Assembly (NCBI RefSeq): GCF_958298935.1
Contig: NC_084929.1
Location: 186,001 to 250,000, forward strand
Origin: Phragmites australis
Taxonomy: Eukaryota > Streptophyta > Magnoliopsida > Poales > Poaceae
Direction of reading: 5' to 3'
DNA length: 64,000 nucleotides
Shown: positions 23,067-36,125 of the stretch, piece by piece
Layout: each line of letters opens with the position of its first letter
How positions within the stretch are numbered: position 1 is the stretch's first letter
Program-made: the position numbers and the translations under genes
The notes under the pieces: model-generated
What the model was told of the DNA's origin: nothing
Databases searched by the model: none
The model's input: the letters and a program-made list of their open reading frames with translations, nothing else

Positions 23067-25807
23067 TACAAAAGGTGCACTTCTCAAAAGGTTAGCGATT
23101 AGTCTTTCTTTTCTAAGCACATCCAAGACTTGCCGAAGATGATCAACATGCTCCTTAAAAGACTTGCTGTAAATTAGGAGATCATCAAAGTAAACCATAA
23201 CAAATTTACCAATAAAAGATCTCAAGACATGGTTCGTTAATCTCATGAAAGTGCTAGGAGCATTAGTCAAACTGAAAGGCATAACTAACCATTCATACAG
23301 CCCAAACTTTGTTTCGAAAGCAATTTTCAATTCATCACCAATTTTCATTCTTATTTGATGGTAACCACTTCTCAAATCAATTTTAGTGAATATTATGGAA
23401 CCACTCAACTCATCTAGCATATAGTCTAGCCTAGGAATAGGGTGACGATAGCGAACAGTAATATTGTTGATGGCTTTACAATCTACACACATCCTCCATG
23501 AACCATCTTTCTTTAGCACCAAGATCACAGGAACAGCACAAGGACTTAAACTTTCACGCACATAACCTTTATTTAAAAGTTCTTGCACTTGCCTTTGAAT
23601 CTCCTTTGTTTCTTCGGGGTTGGTGCGGCATGGTGGTCGATTTGGTAGTGCAGCACCCAGAATGAGATCAATTTGATGTTCAATGCCATGCAAAGGAGGA
23701 AGTCCAGCTGGGGTTTCCTTTGAAAACACATCTTCATAGTCCTGCAAAATATGAGACACGGCACTAGGAAGAGATGCTATGTCGTTAGCTAAAAGCAAAA
23801 CATCTTTGTACACAAGCACAAAGAGTACTTGATCTGGGTGAGTCCTCACATTTCTTATTTCAGATTTGCTGGCTAACATGACTAGATTCTCTCCCTCTCT
23901 TTTCTTTTATCTCTCACATTTGGTTTGTGGCTCTCACTCACCGAATTGTGGGTGGCACTCAGAATATTCTTTTTTTCTCTTTCTCGCTCACTCTCCACTT
24001 TCACTTCCGAACTCTTTTGCAAATGTTCAGCCATGATTTGCTGAGGGGTCATGGGCTTAAACAACAAATCTTTACTTTTTCACTTGAGAGTGTAGTGGTT
24101 GGTGCGTCCATAATGAAGGGATGAACAATCATATTGCCAAGGCCTTCCCAACAGTAGATGGCACACTGTCATGGGCACAACATCACACTCTACGGTATCA
24201 ATATATTCACCAATCTTGAATAGAACTTTTACCCTATATGCAATATTGATATCTCCCGAATCATTCAACCATTGCACATGATATGGGTATGGATGCCGCA
24301 ACAGCTTCAAATCAAGCTTTTCGACCATCTCTTTACTTGCAAGATTATGACAGCTCCCACCATCAATGATTACTTTGACAACCTTGCCCTCAACATTGGC
24401 TCTTGTTTGAAACAAATTATGACGCTATCCATTTTCAGCTTCTTTCAGCTGCACACTCAATATTTGAGCCAGAACAAGAGCAGCACCACTCTCATATTCA
24501 CATGTTGTTGGATCCTCATTTTCAGGAGCATCATCTTCTTCAACATCTTGCTCTTCTTCACTAGCCGATTCATACTTGCCATTATTCACAAGTATGGTGT
24601 GGTTATTTGGACACTCTTTTATAACATGTCCACGTCCTCCACACTTGAAGCATTGAATTCTATTACTCTTAGTTGTAGAACACATGGAAGAAGTGGTGGA
24701 TGTTGTAGGTTTACTGCTCGAACTTGCAGCAGCGATTTTCTTTCCACTATAAGCATTGGAACGTACACCATCACTCGAACGTGTAACGGTTCCTCAAGTT
24801 GCAGTAAACCGTGAGGTATTCTTGCTTGTGTTGGCTGCAACTCTAGTGCTATAAGGGCTGACTTTGCTTGACATTGCATCTTGCTGCAATTGATGCTCGA
24901 TTTTGCTTGGTTGATGCACTAGTTCGACCAAATTTTGATATGGCTGAAATTCAACAATGCGTTGAATATTACGTTGTAAACCCGACATAAACCGTGTCAT
25001 AGATTGTTCTTCATGCTCATTTCTATTAGCCCTGATAATGGCCTTCTCCATTTCTTTGTAATAATTTTCAACGGAGAGATTACCTTGCTTCAAATTCTGC
25101 AGCCTGTCAAAAAGATCACGCAGATAATGCCTCAACACAAATCGACCTCTCATTTCTCTTTTCATTTCAGTCCATGAGACAATAGCAGGCTGTCCCACAT
25201 TCTCTCGATCACGGATAACTTGCTCCCACCAGATTAGAGCATAATCATCGAACTCGAGAGAAGCCATTGCCAACTTCTTTTCTTCTAAATAGTTATGCAT
25301 GCGAAATATCTTGTCAACTTTCAGCTCTCATGTGAGATAAGCTTCAAGATAAGATCCTCCATCAAATTTAGGCATGGTAGATTTAAGTTTACCAAACCTC
25401 TCTTCTTGGGGCTGACTAAGTGCTTGATTGCCTTGATGTCGACGGCCATTATTTTGTAATGGTTCATACTTGACCTCTTCTTCTTCTTCATGATCATTAT
25501 TCACTCGACCACGACCTATTCCCCTTCCATGCACATCATTGTTTCCATGTTCTGGATGTGGTGGTCGATGACCATGGGAAGCATCACGTTCTTGTTGTTG
25601 TCTTGCACTCCTGGCAGCAACTTCTGCATCGGTTTCATCAACTTCCTCGGATTGATTACTCTCACCATCAAAGGCTCGTTGATGACCATTAACAAGATTC
25701 ATGAGGGCTTGAATGTCTTGTGAGCTCCTCTCTAGTTTCTCCTCCAAGCTTTGCTTCAACTCATTGAATTGAGCAAGAGACACACATTCCTTCGGATTAA
25801 TCACCAT
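23067..25807 (-). pseudogene. Gypsy gag-pol remnant (gag, Zn knuckle, PR, RT)
   Basis: Gag starts at 25807 (MVINPKECVSLAQFNELK) and contains MPKFDGGSYLEAYLT and WWEQVIRDRENV...MKREMRGRFV. The CCHC knuckle is CFKCGGRGHVIKEC (about 24660). The protease carries VIIDGGSCHNLASKEMVEKL (IDGGS instead of the usual DSGAS/DTGAS; D-G-G/S variants are known in plant elements). RT is at 23879-23067, with KDGSWRMCVDCKAINNITVR, PIPRLDYMLDEL, TKIDLRSGYHQIRM and VMVYFDDLLIYS. Gag through the PR-RT linker lies in one frame broken by stops at 25328-25330, 24794-24796, 24425-24427, 24080-24082 and 23882-23884. RT is one frame off. A 2-bp insertion near 23085 shifts the last codons. Confidence 0.9.
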
Positions 25808-26756
25808 CTTTCCTGAACGGTTAGTGATACTTGAGTAGAAAAATGTGTGGAATAGGACAATATGTGGAATCGCACAACCTCACCGTCTCTTACCAACCCA
25901 AAATCTTATATTTTCCTTGCAGATTACAGAAGTAAATGTGTGGTGGTACAAGTGATGGTTAAGCGAATACACGACTAGATTTCCGTTTACGGTGGCTTGT
26001 TTGTGGAGCTTGGTGTGGAGTTGATGCACAAGGAGCAATATGAATTCTAGTTATTGTAAAGCTAAGTAACAATCCAAACTAGAGATTCAATGCCTAGTGC
26101 TGATCACAAGATATGAATGAAATTTATGGATCAACTCACGCACAAAGAAAATTAAGATTTGATGCAAACAAGGAGTATGTTCGGGATGCAAGTGTTGCAA
26201 TCAAACCCAAGCAAAATTTTCCACCAAAGAAAAGATAGCAAACTGGTCAAGCACTTTAGGGATGGTTTTCACTCTGCACCTTTGACAAAAGGATTACAAC
26301 TATTTGCACAACTCGATTTGATGTTTTACGTACTTGTACGAACTAATCTTTCTCAATTCTTTTGCTAATTTTCCTTCTTTTTTTAGCAACTTTTTTTTGA
26401 CACTTTAATACCACAAGACCAGATATATGACTAGCACAAATTAGAAGATAAAACTCAACACAATCAACAGCTAGAACTTGATGGGATCAAAGTTTTCGCA
26501 AAGGATGAACTTCGTCTCCAACTTTTTACTTATAGATATGAAACGATGCAAAAATATAGAACAGCACAAAAGACACATGAAACATGGATGATCAACAACT
26601 AAAACAAAGACTCTAATGGATAGAAACTTAACTAAACTCACCAAAATAACATATGCAAAAACAAAAGGCTATTATTTTTTAGTTGGCTTTTTAGTGGATA
26701 GGACGAACACAAAATATATATAGCTAGGGATAAACGATGCTACCGTGGCAACGTAG
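25808..26756 (-). other. Gypsy 5' untranslated leader
   Basis: AT-rich sequence between the primer-binding site and gag of the minus-oriented gypsy element. No coding signal is seen. Confidence 0.6.
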
Positions 26757-26770
26757 GCTTTGATACCAGA

Positions 26771-27439
26771 TGATACAGATGGTATCCCGATCTTCACGAC
26801 ATAGGATCATGAACAAGATAACTAGCTTCAAACAAGCCGGATAACTAGCTGCAAGCAGCCGGATAATAGTGCAACCTGGCAAACAAAAACTCGAAGCCAA
26901 CCACAGTCTTTAACTGGTAACCTGATATGAGGATTCGCACAACCACACTCTCAAAGAACCAACCAACACAACCTGAAATTAACAGATCAGGAGCACCAAT
27001 TGGGAGCCGATGACGCAACCGCTTCTGTAATCCCGCGAGGAAACCACAAGAGCAAAGGGGTAGAAATCACTCTCTGAATTTGTTAGCACACAGTTGAACA
27101 AAGGGATTTGTATTTCGATTATCAAAAGTATACCTACAATGTGATACAAGGGGGTATTTATACTAGGAACAACCCTCCTAGCTAGGTGTGAAAGGTTGGT
27201 GGAGTTTCCTTGAAGATAAGCAAGCTGAAAGGTCTAAAGTCGAAGAGTCTCGCATGTCCTGTTCAGCTTCTGGCAGTCTTTAGTAAATTGGCCATTACTC
27301 CTTATTGGGAAGTCGAAATGATGAACTGTTTGTTGGGTGTGAAAGTAGACTTGATTATCTTTCTAACCATGTGTATTATGCATGCCGAATCATCACAGTC
27401 TTGGTCGCATGACTCGTGGAAGTTGAAGCAGTTGTCACA
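26771..27439 (-). repeat. Gypsy 5' LTR
   Basis: On the minus strand the LTR begins TGTGACAACTGCTTC and ends CATCTGTATCA, directly followed by a primer-binding site. It contains a promoter-like gtataaataccc. The partner LTR is missing because the element is truncated. Confidence 0.65.
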
Positions 27440-27559
27440 AGACTGAGAGTGTTGAAGGTTGTGGAGACGGTCGAGGCGCCCTCTTTGTGGTCGACGAGGT
27501 GGTCAACGAGATCGACCACTTCCTCTTCGTGGTTGTTGTTTCTTCTTCATGGTCGAGTA

Positions 27560-27705
27560 TCTCACTGCACTGCTCAAAACTCGTCAAGGATCATGCGGCG
27601 CTGCTCAGAGCTAGTCGAAGAGCATGCGACGCTACTCGTAACTGGTCGAGGAGTATGCGGCGCTGCTCGGAGCTGGTCGAGGATTACGTGGCGCTGCTCG
27701 TAGGC
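27560..27705. repeat. 31-bp minisatellite, about 4-5 units
   Basis: The phrase atgcggcgctgctcagagct and variants recur with unit starts at 27593, 27624, 27655 and 27686, an exact 31-bp period. Units are GC-rich. It lies just beyond the gypsy LTR and before the copia fragment. Confidence 0.85.
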
Positions 27706-27907
27706 CTTTGTATCCAAAACAATGTCCTTCTCTTCAGTGTAAACCTTAGCAAAATAAATATACAGCATTTAGGTAGAATAAAATTCTCATCATTATTAAA
27801 GTTTAACTCAGTAAGAAGCGAGTTCACCTCTTGTTGTATTTTTTTGCACGGCTTCGTGTAATCGGCCCTTGGAACTAGGGGTGAAACATTTTGGTTTACA
27901 TGACTAG

Positions 27908-28550
27908 TTAGGATGTCCGCATCAAAGAGGAATAGTGCCATTGGTCAAGAGAGCAGCATACTCTTGATCCATGGCGAGCTTCCAATGAGGCGTGTCGAGG
28001 GCCTCGGTGAGTGACGTCGGCTCTGTCGTGGTGTGACACAATAGTCCATAGGGCACCGTGCCATCTGTGAACTTGCGAGGCTGATGAATGCCATGATTGA
28101 GGTGTGTGGCCATTATGTGCGTGCAGACGGGTGGCAGTAGGGGCCACTAGACTAGCTATGGTGGCCATGATAGCAGGAGTCAATGGACTCTGTGCAGGTG
28201 GAGACGCACGGATCCCATCAGGATTTGAACTTAGCACGGCATCAGGCATTAACACAGCCATGTCGGCGATGTCAGCAACAAAAGGGGTAGGCGAGGCACA
28301 GTCAGTAGAGACCGAACTGCTACCACACCTGCGTCAACTGTCTCCTGCTCGGCCGACCCAACTGTATCCTAGGAAGGAGCTGGTACAAGGGCATGTACCG
28401 GTATAGTGCCATGCACGGTACCAACGGCACTCGATGTTGTACAACATTCGTGCAGCTGCAACAGTTGATATGTGCACACAAAAATAGGAGCATGGTTAGT
28501 TCCACTAGACATATGGCCAAAATCAACACCTGGTAGAAGGAGTTGCTCAG
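27908..28550 (-). pseudogene. Ty1/copia polyprotein fragment (integrase-RT junction)
   Basis: The minus strand at 28113-27930 encodes NHGIHQPRKFTDGTVPYGLL, then EPTSLTEALDTPHWKLAMDQ and EYAALLTNGT. This is the typical copia start of the RVT_2 domain, whose usual form is EPxxxxxAL..PxWxxAMxxEyxAL. Upstream, 28550-28120 is the low-complexity linker with stops and frame changes. After NGT the homology stops, so most of RT is missing. It could be the other half of the copia copy at 18997-19210, since both are minus-oriented, but the middle of RT is absent from both. Confidence 0.75.
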
Positions 28551-28559
28551 AGAGAGTGA

Positions 28560-31500
28560 CCTATAGCACTCGTTCTTAGGTATCCCAGGGCCTTGACTAC
28601 ATCAGGGCCGTCTTGGCCTCACGGGGCCATTTTTTACCGTGTTGGTTGTTCTGTGACCTATACCACATGTTTTTGTCATCTCGAGGCCCTAACCACATTA
28701 GGTTCGTACCGGCCTGTCAAGGACATTTTCGACTATCTTGGTCATTTCATGATCTATATAGCATACGTTTTTGGGCCTCTCGGTGCCCAAGCCATGCTTG
28801 GGCCATATCGACCTTCGGGTGCCCTTTTCACCATTTTTGGTCGTTCTGTGACCTATAGCACACATTTTTGGGTGTCCCAGATCCCTGGTCATGCCTAGAC
28901 CATTATGGCCTCTCGTGGCCCTTTTCGTCCGTCTTTGCCATTTCGGAACCTATAGCACACATTTTTTGGCATCCCGGGGCCCTTGGCACGCTCAAGCCGT
29001 CTCGGCCTCCCAGAACCATCTTTGACCATCTTGGTTTTTTTGTGACCTATAGCACATGTTTTTAGGCATCCTGGGGCCTTGACCATGCCCTTCTATTCTC
29101 AGCATCCCGAGGCCATTTTCGACTATCTTGGCCATTCCGTGACCTATAGCATACGTTTTTTACCCTCCTGGTGCCCTAGCCATGCCTAGGCCATATCGAC
29201 CTCTGGGTGCCCTTTTCACCTTTTTTGGCTGTTCTTTGACCTGCACACGTTTTTGGGTGTCCCAGAGCCCTTTTCACGCCCATACCATTTTGGCCTCCCG
29301 AGGCCCTTTTTGTTCATCATGGCCATTTCATGACCTATAGCACGCGCTGTTAGGCGTCTCGCATGACCTATAGCACGCGCTGTTAGGCGTCTCGGGGCCC
29401 TCATCACGATAGGGCCGTCTTGGCCTCCCGATGCTGTTTTCAACTGTCTTGGTCATTCCATGACCAATAGCATATATTTTGGCCACCCGGTGCCATGGCC
29501 ATGCCCAGGCAATATCCGCCTTCAAGTGCCGTTTTCATCCTTTTTGGTCGTTTCGTGACCTATAGCACACGTTTTTGGGTGTCCCAAAGCCCTGGCCAGG
29601 CCCAGGCTATTATGGCCTCCCGGGGCCATTTTTGGCTGTCTTGGCCATTTCATTACCTATAGCACTCTTTTTTTTTGTGTCCCAGGGCCTTGATAACATC
29701 AGGGCTATACCAGCCGTGCAAGGCCATTTTTTATCGTGTTGGCTGTTTCATGACCTCACATGACTTTGGGTGTCCTAGGGCGTTGACCACGCTTTGTCTG
29801 TTTATGCCTCCTGGGGATTTTTTATCGTGTTGGCTGTTTCATGACCTCACATGACTTTGGGTGTCCTAGGGCGTTGACCACGCTTTGTCTGTTTATGCCT
29901 CCTGGGGATTTTTTCAATACGCTTGGTCGTTCTGTGATGTATAGCATACAATTTTGGACCTCCTGGTGTCCTGGACATGCCTGGGCCATATCAGCCCCGT
30001 GGTACCATTTTCACCTGTCTTGGACATTTCGTGACCTATAGCACACGTTTTTGGCCCTCCAAGGGCCCTAGACACTCCCCAGCTGTTATGGCCTCCTGAG
30101 GCCATTTTCGATCATCTTGACCGTTCCGTGATGTAGGACATATTTTTGGGCATCTCAGAGCCCTAGCCATGCCTAGGCCATTATGGCATATTGGGGCCAT
30201 TTTCATCCATAGCAAGAGATTTTGGGCCTCCAAGGGACCGGACCACACCGTGGCCGTCTCGACCTCCTAGGGGCATTTTTTACCATCTTAGCCATTTCGT
30301 GACCTATAGCATACATTTTTTGGTCATCACGGGAGCCTGACCACGTCCAGGCCGTACCGGCTTGTTGAGGCCATTTTCGACTATCTTGGTCATTTCATGA
30401 TCTATATAGCATACATTTTTGGGCCTTTTGGTGCCTTGTCCATGCCGTGGCAATATAAGCCTTCAGGAGCCCTTTTCACCCTTTTTTCTCATTCCATGAC
30501 CAATAGCACATGTTTTTTTGGTGTCCTGGAGCCCTGGCCATGCCCAAACCAGTATGGCCTCCTAGGGCCCTTTTTGGTCATCTTGGTTGTTTGATGACCT
30601 ATAGCACACATTTTTAGCCGTCTCGGGGCCCTAGTCGCACTCGAGCCGTCTTGGCTTCCCAAAACCATTTTTGACCGTCTTGGCTTTTTCGTGTCATATA
30701 GCACATGTTTTTGGGCGTCCTGGAGCCTTGACCACGCCATTCCTGTCTCGGCATCCAGAGACCATTTTTGACTGTCTTGGCCATTCTGTGACCTAGCATA
30801 TGTTTTTGGCCTTCCAGTGCCCTAACCACGCCTAAGCCATATCGGTCTCCAGTGCCATTTTCACCCTATTTGGTCGTTCTGTGACCTATAGCACATGTTT
30901 TTGGGAGTTCCGGAGCCCTAGCCATGCCCAAACCATTATGGCCTTCCAAGGCCTTTCTCGTCTTTCTTAGCCGTTCCGTGACCTATAGCTCACGTTTTTG
31001 GGCGTCCCGGGGCCCTTGTCACGCTCGGGCTATGTCGGCCTCCTAAGGCTATTTTTGACTATCTTGGACGTTCCATGACCTATAGCATACATTTTGGCCT
31101 CCTAGTGCCATGGCCATGCCTGGCTAATATTAGCCTCCAGGTGCCATTTTCACCCTTTTGGGTTGTTCCGTGACCTATAGCACACATTTTTTGTCTCCCG
31201 GAGCCCTGGCCACACCTAGGCCGTTATGGCCTCCCAAGGGCTATTTTTGGTTATCTTGGCCGTTTTGTGACCTATAGCACTCGTTTTTGGGTGTCCTAGG
31301 GCCTTGACAACATCAGGGCTATCCTGGCCTTGCAGGGCCATTTTTGATCAGGTTGGCTGTTTCATGACCTATAGAATCTTTGGGTGTCACAGGGTCGTGA
31401 CCACACCCTGACTATTTAAGCCTCCAAGGGATGTTTTTGACACTCTTGGTCGTTCTATGATGTATAGCATACAATTTTGGTCCTCCTTGTGTCTTGGACA

Positions 31501-34500
31501 TGCCAAGGCCATATCAGCGTTGTGGTGCCATTTCACCCGTCTTGTCTATTTTTTACTATCTTGGATGACCCATGACCTATAGCATACATTTTTGGGCCTC
31601 ACAGTGTCCTAGCCATGATGGGCCATATGAGCCTCCAAGGGTCCTAACCACGACCTAGCCGTCTCGGCCTCTCGGCGCCGTTTTCTATCGTCTTGACCAT
31701 TTCGTGACCTATAGCACACATTTTTGGTCGTCTTGGGGCCCTTACCACGTCCGGGATGTACTGGCCTGTCGAAGCCATTTTCAACTATCTTAGTCATTTC
31801 GTGACCAATATAGCATACGTTTTTGGGCCTTCTGATGCCCAGTCCATGCATTGGCCATATCGGCCTCTAGGTGCCCTTTTCACCCTTTTTGGTTGTTCAT
31901 GGCCTATAGCACACATTTTTGGGTGTCCTAGAGCCATGGCTATGACAGACCATTATGGGCTCCCCAGGCCCTTATTATCTATCTTGGTCATTTCGTGACC
32001 TATAGCACATATTTTTGGGCGCCCCGGGGCCCTCGTCACGCTCGAGCTATCTCGGCCTCCCAGAACCATTTTTGATTGTCTTGGCTTTTTCGTGACCTAT
32101 AGCACATGTTTTTGGCATCCTGTATAGCATACGTTTTTGGGCCTCATGGTTCCCTAGCCAGGCTCAAGCAGTTATGGCCTCCCAAGGACATTTTTGACCG
32201 TCTTGGTGGTTTGGTGACATATAGCACACGCTTTTGGGTGTCCCAGGGCACTCGTCAGGCTCGGGTTGTCTCGACCTCTCAGAGCCATTTTCGACCATCT
32301 TGGCTATTTCATGACCAATAGCACATGTTTTTGGGAATTGCAGGGCCTTGACCATACCCTGGCTATCTCGGCACCCTAAGGCCATTTTTGACTATCTTGG
32401 CTATTATGTGACCTATAGCATTAATTTTTGGACCTCCCGGTGACCTAGATATAATACACAAACCACATCAGCCTCTTGGTTCCATTCTTACCCATCTTGG
32501 TCGGTCCGTGACCTATAGCAAACATTTTTGGGTCTCGAAGGGCCCTAACCATGTCCCAGCCGTCTCGGCCTCCCATGACCATTTTTTACTGTCTTGGCCA
32601 TTTCATGACCTATAGCCATGTTCAAGCTGTTCTGGTCTGTCTGGGCCGTTTTCCACTGTCTTGATCATTTTGTGACATGTATAGCATACTTTTTTGGGCC
32701 CCTCCGGTGCCCTAGCCATGCTCGGAACATATCAGCCTTTGGTTACTGTTTTCACACATTTTAGTCATTTTGTGACATATAACACACTTGTTTGGGCGTC
32801 CGGGAGCCCTAGCCACACCCAAGCCGTTATGGCCTCGCGGGGCTCTTTTTGACAGTCTTTGCCATTTCATGACCTATAGCACACATTTTCAGGTGTCCCG
32901 GGGCCTTTTCCATGCCTGGGCTATATTGGCCTCCAAGTCCATTTTCACCCATCTTCGGCGTACCATGACCAATATATAGCACTTGTTGTTGTGCGTCCTG
33001 GGGCCCTGGCCATGCCCTGGCTATGTTGACCTACCAGGTCCATTTTGCTCTGTCTTGACCATTACGTGACATATAACACACATTCTTGGGCATCCCAAGG
33101 CTTCGACCACGCCCGAGCCATCCTGGCCTCTTGGGGCCGTTTTCTCCTATCCTGGTCGTTATGTGACCTGTATATCATATTTTTGGGCCTCCGGATGCTC
33201 TGGCCATCCCGGGCCATATCAGCCTCTGTGTGTCATTTTCACCTTTTTTGGTCGTTCCGTGACATATAGCACACGCTTTTGGGTGCCCTGGAGCCCTGGC
33301 CATGCCTAGACCGTTATGGCCTCTGAGGGCCATTTTCAACTATCTTGGTCGTTTCATTGACATATACCACATGTTTTAGGGTGTCTTGGGGTGCTCATCA
33401 TGCACAGGACGTCTTCTCTTGGGGGACATTTTAAGCGGTCTTGGTCGTTCTATGACCAAAAGCACACGTTTCTGGGCATCCCAAGGCCTTGATCATGCCC
33501 CAGTCATCTTGGCCTCCTTGCGCCATTTTCGACTATCTTGGTTGTTCCGTGACCTATAGCACATGTGTTTGTGTCCTAGGGCCCTCGCAACACCCCATCT
33601 GTCTCGGTCTCTTAGGGCAATTTTTGAGCATCCCAGGGCCTTGACCACGTCCAGGCCATTCCGGCCTCTCGGGGCTATTTTCGACTATCTTGGTCGTTCC
33701 GTGACCTATATAGCATACATTTTTGGGCTTCCTAGTGCTCGGGCCATATTAGCCTTTGGGTGTCATTTTCACCCTTTTTGTTGTTTTGTGACCCATAGCA
33801 CATGCTTTTTGGCATCCCGGAACCCTGGTGACGCCCAGGCCATTGTGACTTCCTGGGCCCATTTTCGTCCATCTCAACCATTCCGTAACCTATAGCACAC
33901 GTTTTTGGGCGTCCTGAGGCCTTGTCCATGCCTAGGACATATTGGCCTCTGAGTCTGTTTTTCACCCTTCTTGGTTGTTTTGTGACCTGTAGCACAAGTT
34001 TTTGTGTGTTCCAAGGCCCTGGCCACGTCCCGGAGTCTCCGCCTCCCGGGACTATTTTTTACCCTCTTGGCCATTTCTTGACATATAGAACATGGTTTTA
34101 GGTGTCCCGATTCCTTTACCATGCCTAGGCTATCCTGGCTTCTAGGAGCTATTTTTTATTGCCTTGATCATTCCATGACCATTATGGCATACATTTTTTG
34201 TCATGTTCACCATTTTTGTTCATTTTGTGACCTATATCAAACATTTTTTGGCATCCCAGAGCCCTAGCCACACCCAGTCCTTTATGGCCTCTCGGGGCCA
34301 TTTTCAACAGTCTTGTCATTCCTTGACCTATAGCTCACATTTTTGGGTGTCCCAGGTCATAGGTCACACCTAGGCCATATCGGCCTCCGGGTCCATTTTC
34401 AACCATCTTGGGCATTTCATGACCTATATGTAGCACACATTTTTGTGCATCCCAGGGATTGGCCATGCCCTAGCCGTCTTGGCCTCTCGAGGCCATTTTC

Positions 34501-34547
34501 ATCCATCTTGTCCATTTCATGACCTATCGCACACATTTTTGGACAAT
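28560..34547 (+). repeat. 97-bp tandem array, block 1 (forward)
   Basis: Degenerate tandem units carry the anchor gacctatagcacacgttttt followed by words like gggcgtcccggggccct and, later, ggccattttcgac(t/c)gtcttgg. Anchor starts in the first kilobase are 28655, 28751, 28850, 28947, 29044, 29141 and 29238, so the period is about 97 bp; at this length the block holds roughly 60 units. Variant types follow each other (gcatac...ccatatcg, cacacg...cgttatgg, ctcgtcacgctcgag, ccttgaccatgccc). The gcatac/ccatatcg type returns after 386 bp (28765 to 29151; 30410 to 30796) or 289 bp (30796 to 31085), which indicates a higher-order 3- or 4-unit repeat. The forward label is arbitrary. No gene lies inside. 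Confidence 0.93.
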
Positions 34548-34552
34548 CTAGG

Positions 34553-36125
34553 TGGAGGGAGCAGTGACGTCATAAGAGGGGGGGTGAATTAGGACACTTA
34601 GAAACTAACCGACTCCAAAAACTTCACAAGATAAACCGATATCAATTTCTATCTAAAAGTGCTCTAGATTTATCTAGTGTGTCTACTCTACCGCTCAAAA
34701 CGTTTGCAACCTATAGCCAATCCTAGCAAACTACTCTAGGAAGGTAAATTGCAAGTATGTAAATACAGAAACGTAAATAAGGTAGAGAAAGCAAACTCGG
34801 CACAAGGGATTTTTATCCCGTGATATCGATGGTATAAATACCACCCCTAGTCCACTTTAGAGCTCCACCAAGGATATGCTCTTGAACGGCACCCGATCAA
34901 TGCTCTTGAGCCACCAAACCACCAAGGTAAGGTCTCAAGCCAGATGAGCCGCCAAGCCACTAAGGCAAAGCCTCACCACTTGCCTCTCTTCCGGTCACTT
35001 GCTGCCGTGATCACTTCGGAGCTTAAGCCACCAAGGCAAGGGTCTCCATGTCCCCGTACAAGCTTGAGCCACCAAGACCCAAGATGTCGACAAGTCACCA
35101 AGACTTCAAGGCACTGGTGTACCTCTCGGTACAAGCTTGGATCACTCCTTGATCCACTCTCTAGGTAGCAATCACCTAGCAACACTCTCTCTAGGCCTAT
35201 AAGCACTAATCACTCACTAATCGTGTACTTAATTGCCTTGAATGATCACATTAAGCACTATGGTGGCTTGGATATTCTCAAGTGTCTCTAAGTTTCTCTG
35301 GACTCTGGCACATTCAAATGGCCGAGTGAGTGGATACTTATAGCCTCAAACCCGCCAATTAGCCATTGTCCCAACGGCTCAATTTTACTGTAAGCACCGG
35401 ATGTTCCGGTGTTAACAGTTGTACCATCACCGGAACATCTGGTGAGTACATCCTCAGAAACTAGCCGTTGGAACCCACTCAAAGCCTCTGTGAATATCGG
35501 ACACTCTGGTGTATACTTCATCTCCATCACCAGACTATCCGGTAAGTTAACCTGAGCCAAACCGTGCCTTTGCAACCTCTCTATGTAAAATGCTCCGGTG
35601 TAAACATCCGGTGTGCAACCCATTCACACCGGACCATTCGATGAGTTGAACCTTCTCTTCTGTTCCCTGGAAATGCTCCGCTGCAACTATCTCTGTGATT
35701 ACCAGACTATCTGGTGAGTTGATCTTCAATCTTCAATGGCTGCAACCTTCTCTGGTAGAAATGCTCCAGTGTGTATCCTCCTCTGATCACTGGACCATCC
35801 GGTGGGTTGTTCCATTTTGCCTTCTGAGAAACATTCAAATGAATATTCGAGCCTCAACACTGGACTATCCGGTCAGGTCTTTCTCCTTTGCTAAATATGC
35901 TCTGGTGAGTACTACCTTCAGTACATCAGACCATCCGGTGAGAATAAATCTCCTGGGACTTCTCCAATTCAACCAAAATTTGTCCCAGCTGCGGTGGCTT
36001 CTTTATGTATTGCATCCATGAGACCTACTAAAGTATATACTTGATAAACATGTTAGTCCTATTGACTATGTTGTCATTAATCACCAAAATCACAATCATG
36101 GCCTAATAGGCCCATTTTCGCTACA
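34553..36125 (-). mobile_element. Solo LTR of a copia-type element, with 5-bp TSD
   Basis: The minus strand begins TGTAGCGAAAATGGGCC at 36125 and ends GCTCCCTCCA at 34553, about 1573 bp. The 5-bp CTAGG occurs directly outside both ends (34548-34552 and 36126-36130), a target-site duplication that proves insertion into the array. No gag or pol lies between. It contains repeated ccggtg-type words. It is related to the LTR at 42560-43231: both share the TGTAGCGAA start, the gtgattttggtgattaatga block and the terminal gacgtcac(c/t)g block. Confidence 0.85.

Larger units (their letters stand above)
23067..27439 (-). mobile_element. Ty3/gypsy retrotransposon, 3'-truncated
   Basis: Minus-strand order: 5' LTR 27439-26771 (TGTGACA...TGTATCA, about 669 bp, TATA-like box in gtataaatacc near 27160), primer-binding site TGGTATCAAAGC just inside (26768-26757; one mismatch to the initiator-Met type), a non-coding leader, gag, zinc knuckle, protease and reverse transcriptase. 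The element ends inside the thumb of RT at about 23067, where it abuts CACTA DNA, so RNase H, integrase and the 3' LTR are missing. Protease-before-RT order with a YFDD motif places it in Ty3/gypsy rather than copia. Confidence 0.85.
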
